Below are positions 24,088 through 32,307 of a stretch of DNA of 64,000 nucleotides, piece after piece. A model generated the notes under the pieces. The model did not search any database. It was given only the letters and a program-made list of their open reading frames with translations, and was not told where the DNA came from. The stretch covers positions 22,348-86,347 of the forward strand of contig JAAWEH010000022.1 of NCBI GenBank assembly GCA_022794215.1, in the 5' to 3' direction. Position numbers and translations under genes: made by a program. Each line of letters begins with the position of its first letter. Positions within the stretch are counted from its first letter, which is position 1. The stretch comes from Oscillospiraceae bacterium. GTDB taxonomy: Bacteria; Bacillota; Clostridia; Oscillospirales; Oscillospiraceae.

Positions 24088-25566
24088 GTGGACGAACTGT
24101 TGCCTTCCCCTCGTGGCTCGATCCTTGCTCCGGCCCCTTCCAGGCTTCGCAATCCGGTTCGTCTCCGGCTCCCCTCCTGGCAGGAGCTGCGCCCCAACTG
24201 GCGTCTGCCCAACCTGCTGGAGCGGCGCTCCCCCGCCGACGCCGCCATTTTTCTCACCTTGGCGCTCTCCCTCTCGGCCGGCGCCGTGCTGAGCAATCTT
24301 TATGCCCCCGCCTATCAGGTATCGGTGGACGGCGTAGATCTGGGCCTGGTGAACAGCCGCCAGTCCGTAGAGGCGGCCATCCGCCGGGTAGAGGCCCGGG
24401 CCTCCCGGATCCTGGGGTATGAATACACCCTGGATCACGAGATGACCTACGATTTTCAGCTGGCCCTTCGGGAGGATCAAGTTCCTGTCTCCCGGGTGGA
24501 AACTTACCTTTTCGACCAGATCGGCGAGGTGATGAAGACCTCTGTGCTCTCGGTCAACGGCCAGGTCATCGGCGCCGCTGACGATGCCGACGCCCTCACC
24601 GCCATGCTGGATTCCATCAAGGCTCCTTTCATCAATGAAAACACCGTCTCCGCCGACTTTGTGGAGGCCCTGACCGTGTCCAGAGAATACACCCCCACCA
24701 CCGCCCTTCGGGACATCTCCGACATGGCCCAGGTTCTGACAGCCAACAGCCTGGAGCAGGTGGACTACACCGTCCAGTCCGGCGACACCTTCTCCGGCAT
24801 CGCCAACAGCCAGGGAATGACGGTGAAAGAGCTGCAGATCCTAAACCCCGGCGTGGACATCAACCGTTTGTGGGTCGGGCAGACCCTCACCATCAGTCAG
24901 GCGGTGCCCTACCTGTCGGTAAAGACGGTGGATAACCTGACCTACGAAGGCCCGGTGGCTTTCGAGGTAGAAGAGGTTCCCGACGGCGACATCTACCAGG
25001 GCTACACCAAGATCCTGGTGGAGGGCGTGGAGGGCGTAGCCACCTACAACGCCGACGTAACTTACCTCAACGGCGTGGAGCAGGATCGCGTCATCAACTC
25101 CACCGACGTCCACGTTGAGCCCACCACCCAGGTGGTTGCCGTGGGCACCAAGCCCCGGCCCAAGACTATGGCCACCGGCAAATTCATCTGGCCCATCCGT
25201 GGACGCATTACCTCCGGCTACGGCAGCCGTTATATCTTCGGCTCCTACAGCTTCCATTCCGGCATCGACATCGCCGGCTCCTACGGCGCCGCCATTGCCG
25301 CCGCCGACGGCGGCAAGGTCGTCTTTGCCGGCACCGGCACCGGCGGCTACTGGAGCTACGGCAACTACGTGGTCATCGACCACGAAAACGGTTTGCAGAC
25401 CATCTACGCCCACTGCTCCAGCCTGTGTGTCAGCGCAGGGGAGCGGGTCTACCAGGGCCAGACCATCGCCCGGGTAGGCTCCACCGGCCGGTCTACCGGC
25501 AACCACTGCCACTTCCAGGTCAAGGAGGGCGGCACCACGGTAAGCCCCTGGAACTACCTGCCTTAA
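24088..25566 (+). CDS. LysM-G5-M23 peptidoglycan endopeptidase
   Basis: A 492-residue envelope protein: a long basic cytosolic N terminus, one membrane segment (about 52-72), a LysM module (VDYTVQSGDTFSGIANSQGM, about 229-274), a G5-like segment (about 280-350), and an M23 metallopeptidase domain (about 370-490) with HSGIDIA, IYAHC and NHCHFQV carrying the zinc and catalytic histidines. It should cut peptide cross-bridges during wall growth. GTG 24088 follows AAAGGAGG. A WalKR-type control is possible from upstream motifs. Confidence 0.88.
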   Translation: MDELLPSPRGSILAPAPSRLRNPVRLRLPSWQELRPNWRLPNLLERRSPADAAIFLTLALSLSAGAVLSNLYAPAYQVSVDGVDLGLVNSRQSVEAAIRRVEARASRILGYEYTLDHEMTYDFQLALREDQVPVSRVETYLFDQIGEVMKTSVLSVNGQVIGAADDADALTAMLDSIKAPFINENTVSADFVEALTVSREYTPTTALRDISDMAQVLTANSLEQVDYTVQSGDTFSGIANSQGMTVKELQILNPGVDINRLWVGQTLTISQAVPYLSVKTVDNLTYEGPVAFEVEEVPDGDIYQGYTKILVEGVEGVATYNADVTYLNGVEQDRVINSTDVHVEPTTQVVAVGTKPRPKTMATGKFIWPIRGRITSGYGSRYIFGSYSFHSGIDIAGSYGAAIAAADGGKVVFAGTGTGGYWSYGNYVVIDHENGLQTIYAHCSSLCVSAGERVYQGQTIARVGSTGRSTGNHCHFQVKEGGTTVSPWNYLP

Positions 25567-25575
25567 CAAGCATTC

Positions 25576-25609
25576 AAAAAGGACGGGAGACGCTCTCCCG
25601 TCCTTTTTT
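25576..25609 (+). terminator. Terminator after the M23 gene
   Basis: AAAAAGGACGGGAGA / TCTCCCGTCCTTTTTT around CGC. Confidence 0.92.
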
Positions 25610-25655
25610 ATCCTCCGATTCACCCTTAAAAAAACAGTAGCCTATTTCCCACTTT

Positions 25656-25740
25656 TGCGGTATAATAGCTGCAAGCAGCTATTATATTGATCGAACTGAA
25701 TATACCACAACGCCCCTTTGGGGCTGCGGTATAATGGTCA
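25656..25740 (+). promoter_or_regulatory. Paired palindromes in front of darA, each with TGCGGTATAAT
   Basis: A perfect palindrome of 12 bp per arm with a two-base centre (25661-25686) carries TATAAT on both strands. A second, imperfect hairpin (about 25701-25734) has TATACC/GGTATA ends and a GCCCC-TTT-GGGGC core. The 11-mer TGCGGTATAAT occurs at 25656-25666 and again at 25725-25735, both on the plus strand. It could be tandem promoters, an operator or an RNA switch. Neither copy has a convincing -35. Confidence 0.45.
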
Positions 25741-25812
25741 CAGTCCGTTCTGCAAAGCAAGGGTTTTTATTTTCTGGAATGCAAAACCAGCCTGTTTATG
25801 GGAGGGATCTAT

Positions 25813-26136
25813 ATGAAGCTCGTGCTGGCCATTATCAACCGGGACGACGCCAACGCCGTCACCCAAAACCTGACTAAAAACGGATTTTCCTCCACCCGGC
25901 TGGCCACCACCGGCGGATTCCTCCGGGCGGGAAACGTCACCGTCCTTGTGGGCGTGGACGAGGAGAAAGTCCAGGCTGTCATTGATGTGATCAAAGAGCA
26001 CTCCCACTCCCGCAAGCAAATGATCGCCTCCACCACCGAAACCACCTACGGCTACTATCCCGCCATGCCCGTGGAGATCACCGTAGGGGGCGCTACCATC
26101 TTCGTGGTGGACATTGAGCGCTTTGAGCGGGTCTAA
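25813..26136 (+). CDS. darA: Cyclic-di-AMP receptor, DarA/PstA family
   Basis: A 107-residue PII-like trimeric signalling protein that binds cyclic-di-AMP. LVLAIINRDDANAVTQNLTKNGF, TRLATTGGFLRAGNVTVLVGV and the extended loop around SHSRKQMIASTTET are characteristic. ATG 25813 follows GGAGGGATCTAT. It lies directly upstream of holB and ricT, the same neighbourhood as Bacillus darA (yaaQ). Downstream targets are not known in the family. Confidence 0.93.
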   Translation: MKLVLAIINRDDANAVTQNLTKNGFSSTRLATTGGFLRAGNVTVLVGVDEEKVQAVIDVIKEHSHSRKQMIASTTETTYGYYPAMPVEITVGGATIFVVDIERFERV

Positions 26137-27133
26137 CGCTCTGGGCCTGTCCGCCCTTGCGGGCAACGCCCCGCTGAAGCGGCAGCTCTCCGCCCAGGCT
26201 CAGAGCCGGGGCCTATCCCACGCTTACCTGATCAGCGGGCCTGCCGGCTCGGGCAAGCACACCCTGGCCCGGCTCATCGCCGCCGCCATGGTTTGCTCCG
26301 GGGAAGGGGAGCTTCCCTGCGGAACCTGCCCCGCCTGCAAAAAGGCCCTTCAGGGCATCCACCCCGATGTCATCACCGCCGGCGAGGGGGGCAAGGCCAT
26401 CTCGGTGGGTCAGGCCCGGCTCCTCCGCGCCGACGCTTACATCCGCCCCAACGAGGCCCCGCGAAAGGTCTATATCCTGCCCAACGCCCAGGATATGAAC
26501 GCCTCCGCCCAAAACGCCCTTCTAAAGCTGCTGGAGGAGGGCCCGACCTATGCCGCCTTCCTCCTGCTGGCGGAAAATCCCGGCGGCGTGCTCACCACCA
26601 TCCGTTCTCGGTGTGAGAGTCTTTCCCTTGGCCCCGTCTCCCCTTCGGAGGCAAGGGAATACCTGCGCTCCCGCTTCCCCCAGCTCCCCCCCGAGCAGCT
26701 GCATCAGGCCGCCCAAACCTGCGGCGGCTTGTTGGGCCGGGCAGTGGAGGCCCTGGAGCACAGTGACAGCGACCCCTCCGCCTGCCGGGAGGCCGCCCGG
26801 CGCCTTTTGGAGCTCATGACCGCCGGCAACGAGCTGGAGCTGGCCGCTTGGTGCGTCTGCCTGGAAAAGTGGGATCGGGAGGCCTTATCCCAAATGTTGG
26901 CCCAGGCCATTGCCCTTCTCCGGGATGCCCTGGCTTTGGAGGCCGGGGGCCGGACCCTGAGCGCCGGCGGGGAGGAGGATTCCCTTCTGCAAGCCACCGC
27001 CGCCCTGGGCCGAAAGCGGCTTCTGCGGTGCGTGGATCTACTGGAAACACTGACAAGCCATGCCGCCTTCAACGTAAACGCCGGCCACCTGTGCGGCGCG
27101 CTGGCGGCAGGGATCAATGGAGGTACCCTATGA
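26114..27133 (+). CDS. holB: DNA polymerase III delta-prime subunit
   Basis: A 339-residue clamp-loader subunit. ISGPAGSGKHT is a P-loop, CGTCPACKKALQGIHPDV is the zinc module, NASAQNALLKLLEEGP and TTIRSRCESLSL are AAA+ sensor regions. The start is uncertain: the frame opens at TTG 26114 inside the end of darA without a clear ribosome site, so translational coupling is likely and the true start may be a few codons later. It overlaps ricT by four bases (ATGA). Confidence 0.9.
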   Translation: MSALSGSNALGLSALAGNAPLKRQLSAQAQSRGLSHAYLISGPAGSGKHTLARLIAAAMVCSGEGELPCGTCPACKKALQGIHPDVITAGEGGKAISVGQARLLRADAYIRPNEAPRKVYILPNAQDMNASAQNALLKLLEEGPTYAAFLLLAENPGGVLTTIRSRCESLSLGPVSPSEAREYLRSRFPQLPPEQLHQAAQTCGGLLGRAVEALEHSDSDPSACREAARRLLELMTAGNELELAAWCVCLEKWDREALSQMLAQAIALLRDALALEAGGRTLSAGGEEDSLLQATAALGRKRLLRCVDLLETLTSHAAFNVNAGHLCGALAAGINGGTL

Positions 27134-28323
27134 CAGAAATCATTTCGGTTCGCTTTAAAAGCGGCGGGAAAGAATACTACTTTGACCCCCGGGGAACTGC
27201 CGTCCGCCCGGGCGATCCAGTCATCATCGAAACGGCCAAAGGCCCCGAATTCGGCACCTGCTGCCTGGGCAACACCATGGTGGAGGACGAAAAGGTGGTT
27301 CAGCCCCTGCGCCCCCTGCTGCGTCTGGCCACTGAAAAGGATCTGGATACCCTGCAGCACAACCGGGAGCGGGAGAAGGAAGCCATGCGGATCTGCCAGG
27401 AAAAGGTGGAGGAGCACGAGCTGGACATGAGCCTTGTCCGCTGTGAATGCTCCTTCGACGGCAATAAGCTGCTGTTCTTCTTTACCAGCGAAGGCCGGGT
27501 GGATTTCCGGGCCCTCGTGAAGGATCTGGCCACCACCCTCCACTCCCGCATTGAATTGCGGCAGATTGGCGTTCGGGACGAATCCAAGCTCCTGGGCGGC
27601 CTGGGCATCTGCGGCCGGCCCTACTGCTGCAACGCCTTTTTGGAGCAGTTCCACCCCGTCAGCATCAAGATGGCCAAGACCCAGGGCCTAAGCCTGAACC
27701 CCACCAAGATCTCCGGCGCCTGCGGCCGGCTGATGTGCTGCCTGAAATACGAGCAGGAGGCCTATGAGGACGCGGTAAAGCGCCTGCCCAAAAATGAGTC
27801 TTTTGTGGAAACGCCCGACGGTGTGGGCACCGTCACCGATGTGGATTTTCTGCGGGAACGGGTAAAGGTTCGCCTGGAAAACGCCCCTGAAACGCCCCAA
27901 ACTTACGTGCGGGAAGAAATCAATATTGTCCGCAACGGCAAGGGCCGCCGGCCCGAGGGCTATGTGGCCCCGCCTCCCCAGGAGCTGGAGAAGCTGCGGA
28001 AGGTCACCCCCCGGCTCATGCCTGCCACCTCCGAACCCCGGGAGCTTTCCGCTGACGTGGACGCGGCCCTTGCCCAGATGGATCCCAACCGGAAGGGCAG
28101 CCGCCGCCGGGGAGACCGGCCCCGGCAGGAAAACCGCCCCAAGCAGGAGGGCAAACCCAAGCCCAAGCAGCCCCCCAAAGCCCAGACGCCCAAGGCCCAA
28201 GCTCCCAAGGCCGCCGTCCCCGCGTCTAAAAATCAGGGGGAAAAGCCCAAGGAGGGACACGGGCGCAATCACCGCAGACGGCACCGGAGTGGCGGAAAGC
28301 CCAAAAGCGGTGGGCAGGAGTAA
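27130..28323 (+). CDS. ricT: PSP1-domain protein RicT (YaaT)
   Basis: A 397-residue protein with the PSP1 domain (about 1-270): IGVRDESKLLGGLGICGRPYCC and SGACGRLMCCLKYEQEAYE contain the conserved cysteines. In Bacillus, RicT with RicA and RicF forms an iron-sulfur Y-complex that promotes RNase Y processing, sporulation and competence. The last roughly 110 residues are a low-complexity basic tail of Lys, Pro, Arg and Gln, longer than in Bacillus. ATG 27130 is coupled to the holB stop. Confidence 0.93.
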   Translation: MTEIISVRFKSGGKEYYFDPRGTAVRPGDPVIIETAKGPEFGTCCLGNTMVEDEKVVQPLRPLLRLATEKDLDTLQHNREREKEAMRICQEKVEEHELDMSLVRCECSFDGNKLLFFFTSEGRVDFRALVKDLATTLHSRIELRQIGVRDESKLLGGLGICGRPYCCNAFLEQFHPVSIKMAKTQGLSLNPTKISGACGRLMCCLKYEQEAYEDAVKRLPKNESFVETPDGVGTVTDVDFLRERVKVRLENAPETPQTYVREEINIVRNGKGRRPEGYVAPPPQELEKLRKVTPRLMPATSEPRELSADVDAALAQMDPNRKGSRRRGDRPRQENRPKQEGKPKPKQPPKAQTPKAQAPKAAVPASKNQGEKPKEGHGRNHRRRHRSGGKPKSGGQE

Positions 28324-28338
28324 ATAATATCAAAACCC

Positions 28339-28379
28339 AAGACCCGCCAAAGAGCACATGCTCTTTGGCGGGTCTTGCC
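28339..28379 (+). terminator. Terminator of darA-holB-ricT
   Basis: AAGACCCGCCAAAGAGCA pairs with its complement around CAT. Only short T-runs follow (CTTGCCCTTT), so it may be leaky. Confidence 0.65.
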
Positions 28380-28670
28380 CTTTGATTGGCGGTTGCGGTT
28401 AAATTTCAACGCTGCGTAAGCGCCGATTTTTCCGAAAGGATCCGGGCCAAGCGGCTCTGAATCTTGAAAAGAATGACCCCAAAAAAATCGCACAAACCTA
28501 ACCGTAAAACAAAATGCAATGTGAAAAACGCCCCGCCAACATAAAATCCCCATATATTCACAAAACCTTTTCTTTTTCCAAAACAAATCCCCTTTCTTTT
28601 TCCGCCAAGTGTGGTATACTATCTACCAAAAAATATGGAACAAAGAACATACAAAGGAGTGTGACGTACA
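28380..28670. other. Intergenic stretch with the AI-2E permease promoter
   Basis: An AT-richer, 290-base non-coding stretch. I see no gene, and the open minus-strand frame across it looks spurious. An extended -10, TGGTATACT (28612-28620), 50 bases before the next gene is the only clear signal; its -35 is poor. Confidence 0.5.
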
Positions 28671-29819
28671 ATGGAACTTTCCTGGCGGCAGCGGGTCCAA
28701 CTCTGGCTCCGGCTGGGTCTGCGGCTTGTCGGCTGTCTGCTGATCCTTTGGGCGGCAGTACGTCTGGGCCCGGTGCTGGTCTTTTTGTTCGCTCCCTTTT
28801 TGCTGGCTCTCCTGGTGGCCTGGGCCCTTTCCCCTTTTGTGCGTTGGATTCACGAAAGGCTTGGCCTTTCCCGGCAGCTGTCCGCCCTGGGGCTTTTGGG
28901 CCTGGTTTTGGTGTGCTTGGGTGGCCTTGCCTGGTGGCTTCTCAGCGCCGGCGTGGGAGAGATCTTATCCCTGGCGGGAAACTGGGAAAGCCTGGTGGCC
29001 TCCTTTCAAGCTCTGGTAGACGGGCTGGGGGGCCGCTTCTCCCGGTGGATGTCCTTGCTGCCCGCTTCTGTTCAGACCGCTGTCGATAACATGGTTTCTC
29101 AGCTTTTCCTGTGGCTGGAGACCGCCATCCCCCTGTTTCTCTCCTCCGCGGTGGAACGGGCGGCTGACCTGGCCCGGGGGCTCCCCTCCTTTGCGGTGGC
29201 TTCGGTGGTTTTTCTCATGGCGGCCTATTTTTTCATTGCCGACTTCCCCCGGCTGCAGTCCGCGGCCCGCACGCTGCCCCCCGGCCCCCGGCGGCTTCTC
29301 TCCCAGGTGAAAAAAGCCGCTTCCGCGGGGTTTGGCGGGTATATTAAGGCGCAGGTCATCTTGTCCATCGGGGTCTTTTTCATTCTCTTGTTTGGTTTTC
29401 TCCTCATCCGGCAGCCCTACTTTTTGCTGCTGGCCGTTGCCCTGGCCGTGCTGGATTTTATCCCCATCCTGGGCTCGGGCACCGTAATGGTGCCTTGGGC
29501 GGCGGCAGACCTTCTGATGGGAAATTACCGGCATGCGGTGGGACTGATGGCGGTGTGGGGGATGGTGGCTCTCTTCCGCCGGATCGGAGAGCCCAAAGCG
29601 TTGGGCGACCAGACAGGACTTTCCCCTCTGCTCTCTCTGGCCAGCATCTATGTGGGCATGAAACTGGCGGGGGTGCCGGGGATGATCCTGGGGCCCGTGC
29701 TCTGCCTGGTATTGCTGGATCTGCTCAGCTCCGGCCTGCTGGAGCCCGCCCTGGCGGATCTGCGTCTGGCCTCAGCAGACCTGTTCGCTCTTTTTCAGAA
29801 CGGGGATCAGAAGCGTTAA
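28671..29819 (+). CDS. AI-2E family permease (YtvI/PerM-like)
   Basis: A 382-residue membrane protein with seven to eight hydrophobic segments: an N-terminal cluster (about 20-95), an amphipathic middle (about 100-165), then segments from about 170 to the end. The AI-2E motif region LAVLDFIPILGSGTVMVPWA (about 262-281) is clear. Relatives include sporulation protein YtvI and putative sodium/lithium or quorum-signal exporters; the substrate here is unknown. ATG 28671 follows AAGGAGTGTGACGTACA. Confidence 0.82.
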   Translation: MELSWRQRVQLWLRLGLRLVGCLLILWAAVRLGPVLVFLFAPFLLALLVAWALSPFVRWIHERLGLSRQLSALGLLGLVLVCLGGLAWWLLSAGVGEILSLAGNWESLVASFQALVDGLGGRFSRWMSLLPASVQTAVDNMVSQLFLWLETAIPLFLSSAVERAADLARGLPSFAVASVVFLMAAYFFIADFPRLQSAARTLPPGPRRLLSQVKKAASAGFGGYIKAQVILSIGVFFILLFGFLLIRQPYFLLLAVALAVLDFIPILGSGTVMVPWAAADLLMGNYRHAVGLMAVWGMVALFRRIGEPKALGDQTGLSPLLSLASIYVGMKLAGVPGMILGPVLCLVLLDLLSSGLLEPALADLRLASADLFALFQNGDQKR

Positions 29820-29911
29820 GCCCGCTTCTTTCTTTGATTCCTGAAAAAACCGCTCCAAATTTTTAAGGAACTGGGGAAAAGTTCAAAAAACCCCCTATTT
29901 TTCTTCATGCT

Positions 29912-29940
29912 TTGGACACAATTCCGGGGTATCCTAAATA
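29912..29940 (+). promoter_or_regulatory. htrA promoter
   Basis: TTGGAC (29912-29917), 17 bp, TAAATA (29935-29940), 42 bases before the start codon. Confidence 0.55.
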
Positions 29941-29982
29941 CTGTTCTAAGATTCGATTCCATTTTCAAAGGAGCGAGCGTTC

Positions 29983-31305
29983 ATGTATTACAACGACTAC
30001 AACCGACTCAATGAGGAGCCTGTTTTTACCGATGATTTTCTGGTAGACGGTCAGCGGCATACCCCGCCCGTATCCCATAAAAAGCACTTTGGGCTGAAGA
30101 TGGCCGCCCTGTGTCTGGCCTGCGCCCTGGTGGGCGGCGTTGCCGGCGGCTCGGCTGTCCGGAACATTCCCGCTCTCTCCGGCCGGAGCACCACCATTTA
30201 TCAGGGCAATCACGCCCCCACAGCGGTTCATATGTCCAACGTCACCACCGAAGAACCCATGACCGGCGCCCAGGTCTATGCCGCCAACGTAAACTCCACC
30301 GTGGGCATCACCACCGAGCTGGTCACCACCAACTTTTGGGGCCAAACCGTTCGGGGTGCAGCTGCCGGCTCCGGTTTTGTCCTTTCTTCCGATGGCTACA
30401 TCCTCACCAATTACCACGTGATCAACGGCGCCTCCTCCATCCAGGTAGCCTTTGTGGACGGCTCCACCTACCCCGCCTCCCTGGTGGGCGGCGAGGAGGC
30501 CAACGACATCGCCGTGCTGAAGATCGAGGCGGAGGGCCTCACCCCCGTCCTGCTGGGGGATTCGGATAACCTGGTGGTGGGCGAACAGGTCTGCGCCATC
30601 GGCAATCCCCTGGGCGAGCTAACCTTTACCTTCACCTCCGGCTATGTCTCCGCCAAGGATCGCTCCATCACCATGGACAGCGGCGAGGTAATGAACATGC
30701 TTCAGACCGACACCGCCATCAACTCCGGAAACTCCGGCGGCCCTCTGTTTAACCTTTACGGCCAGGTCATCGGCATCACCACGGCCAAGTATTCCTCCAG
30801 CTCCTCCTCCAGCGCCTCGGTAGAGGGCATTGGCTTTGCCATCCCCATCAACGATGTGAAGGATATGGTCAAGGATATCATCGAAAAGGGCTATGTGACC
30901 GGCAAACCCAACGTGGGCATCCTGATGAACGACGTCTCCAGCGACGCTCAGCGCTACGGCATCCCTGCCGGCGCCTATGTGGAAGCGGTGCTGGAGGGCT
31001 CCTGCGGCGCCAAGGCCGGACTGGCCGCCGGCGACATCATCACCGCAGTGGACAATACCGCCGTCACCTCCTCCAAGCAGCTGTCCTCGGCGGTAAAGAA
31101 TTACCGGGCAGGGGATCCCGTTACCTTCACCGTCTTCCGCGACGGCGAGCTTGTCACCCTGCAGCTGGTACTGGATGAGGACAATGTCCAGCGCAGTGAG
31201 GATATGGCCGAAATGCAGCGCAAGTATCAGGAGCAGCAGCAAAGTCAAAGCTCCGCACAGCAAAGCGGAAACAATTATGGCTGGAGCTGGCCCTTCGGTT
31301 GGTGA
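29983..31305 (+). CDS. HtrA/DegP-like membrane-anchored serine protease
   Basis: A 440-residue protease: a cytosolic N terminus, one membrane segment (about 38-60), a trypsin-like domain with the triad His (TNYHVIN, about 145), Asp (EANDIAVLK, about 175) and Ser (INSGNSGGPL, about 250), then a PDZ domain (about 305-400) with GIPAGAYVEAVLEGS and AGDIITAVDN. The C-terminal tail is Gln/Ser-rich. The role is surface quality control of misfolded proteins. ATG 29983 follows AAGGAGCGAGCGTTC. Confidence 0.92.
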   Translation: MYYNDYNRLNEEPVFTDDFLVDGQRHTPPVSHKKHFGLKMAALCLACALVGGVAGGSAVRNIPALSGRSTTIYQGNHAPTAVHMSNVTTEEPMTGAQVYAANVNSTVGITTELVTTNFWGQTVRGAAAGSGFVLSSDGYILTNYHVINGASSIQVAFVDGSTYPASLVGGEEANDIAVLKIEAEGLTPVLLGDSDNLVVGEQVCAIGNPLGELTFTFTSGYVSAKDRSITMDSGEVMNMLQTDTAINSGNSGGPLFNLYGQVIGITTAKYSSSSSSSASVEGIGFAIPINDVKDMVKDIIEKGYVTGKPNVGILMNDVSSDAQRYGIPAGAYVEAVLEGSCGAKAGLAAGDIITAVDNTAVTSSKQLSSAVKNYRAGDPVTFTVFRDGELVTLQLVLDEDNVQRSEDMAEMQRKYQEQQQSQSSAQQSGNNYGWSWPFGW

Positions 31306-31342
31306 TCCTCTCCCGGCGTTTTGCCCCGGATTCAGGTCAAAA

Positions 31343-31391
31343 TAAGTACCCCCGGCTTTGGAAACGGAGCAAAGCCGGGAGTATTTTTTGT
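31343..31391 (+). terminator. htrA terminator
   Basis: TACCCCCGGCTTTG pairs with CAAAGCCGGGAGTA, then TTTTTT. Confidence 0.85.
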
Positions 31392-31404
31392 CCTTTTCGG
31401 TCTC

Positions 31405-31432
31405 TGCCCCCAAAAGACCACTTTTGGGGGCA
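31405..31432. repeat. 12-bp perfect hairpin without a T-run
   Basis: TGCCCCCAAAAG (31405-31416) and CTTTTGGGGGCA (31421-31432) with an ACCA loop, between two terminators. There is no T-tract on either strand, so it is not a standard terminator. Confidence 0.5.
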
Positions 31433-31448
31433 GAATGGCCACTTTTTC

Positions 31449-31485
31449 GAAAAAAAAGAGACCGCCAAAAGCGGTCTCTTTTTGC
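31449..31485. terminator. Terminator of the rpmH-jag operon
   Basis: AAAAAGAGACCGC / GCGGTCTCTTTTT around CAAAA, symmetrical, six bases from the jag stop. Confidence 0.85.
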
Positions 31486-31490
31486 TGGTT

Positions 31491-32285
31491 TTACCTGTGC
31501 TCTCCGGGGGCGTAAGCCACCACGATCCGGCGGTTGGGCTCAGCGCCAATGGAGTAGGTGCTCACATCGGGGTACTCCTGCAGGGCTGTGTGGATCACGT
31601 GCCGCTCATAGGCGTTCATGGGCTCCAGGGTCACGTTCCGGCGGTAGCGCACCGCCTTCTCCGCCGTGCGGCGGGCCATGCGCTCCAGGGACTCCTCCCG
31701 CTTAGAGCGGTAGCCCTCGGCGTCGATGCGAACCCGCACCCGGGTAGACTGGCCATGGTTCACGGCGTAGCCGGTGAGCTGCTGAATGGCGTCCAGGGTC
31801 TCGCCCCGGCGTCCGATCACAGCGCCCAGGCCCTGGCCCACAAGCTCTACAAGGTAGTTGCCCTCCTCATCCACCGACACCTGAGGCACAGCCTGAACCT
31901 CCATGCGCTCCAGAAGGCCGGTAAGAAAATCCGCAATTTTGGCAGCCCGGTCATCATCGGCGGGGACAGAGGCGTTCAGGGGTCCTGCGGGCTTCGGGGT
32001 CTCTTTTACAGGGGCGGGGGCTGCAACGGCCTCCTCTTCGGTCTGGATGGGCGCTTCCGGGGCCACGGGAGTCTCCTCCGCCGGAGGAGCCGCCTCCGGC
32101 GCCTCGTCGGGAGCCTCATAGGTCACCTTGATCTTGGCAGGGGTGCCGCCGATGCCCAGAAAACCGGGCTTTGCCAGCTCCAGAACCTCTACCGACACTT
32201 CCTCACGGGCCAGGCCCAATTTTTCCAGAGCGGCGGCAATGGCCGCTTCCTCGGTTTTTCCGGTACATTCGATGTATTTCTGCAT
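31491..32285 (-). CDS. jag: RNA-binding protein Jag/KhpB
   Basis: A 264-residue protein with a Jag_N domain (QKYIECTGKTEEAAIAAALEKLGL, then KPGFLGIG), a Pro/Ala/Glu-rich linker (about 70-120), a KH domain with GAVIGRRGETLDAIQQL, and a C-terminal R3H domain (about 200-262) ending NRRIVVAYA. KhpB works with KhpA on small RNAs and cell elongation. ATG 32285 follows GGAGGAGAGG. Last gene of rpmH-rnpA-yidD-yidC-jag. Confidence 0.93.
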   Translation of the reverse strand: MQKYIECTGKTEEAAIAAALEKLGLAREEVSVEVLELAKPGFLGIGGTPAKIKVTYEAPDEAPEAAPPAEETPVAPEAPIQTEEEAVAAPAPVKETPKPAGPLNASVPADDDRAAKIADFLTGLLERMEVQAVPQVSVDEEGNYLVELVGQGLGAVIGRRGETLDAIQQLTGYAVNHGQSTRVRVRIDAEGYRSKREESLERMARRTAEKAVRYRRNVTLEPMNAYERHVIHTALQEYPDVSTYSIGAEPNRRIVVAYAPGEHR

Positions 32286-32307
32286 GGTTTCCTCTCCTCC
32301 CATGAGA

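Noticed and set aside
26848..27129. Upstream extension of ricT inside holB
   Set aside because: Out-of-frame shadow of holB; PSP1 begins at ATG 27130 with an ATGA coupling.
28269..28586. 105-codon minus-strand frame across the ricT to AI-2E gap
   Set aside because: It runs through the ricT end and terminator, has no family resemblance and a poor ribosome site.
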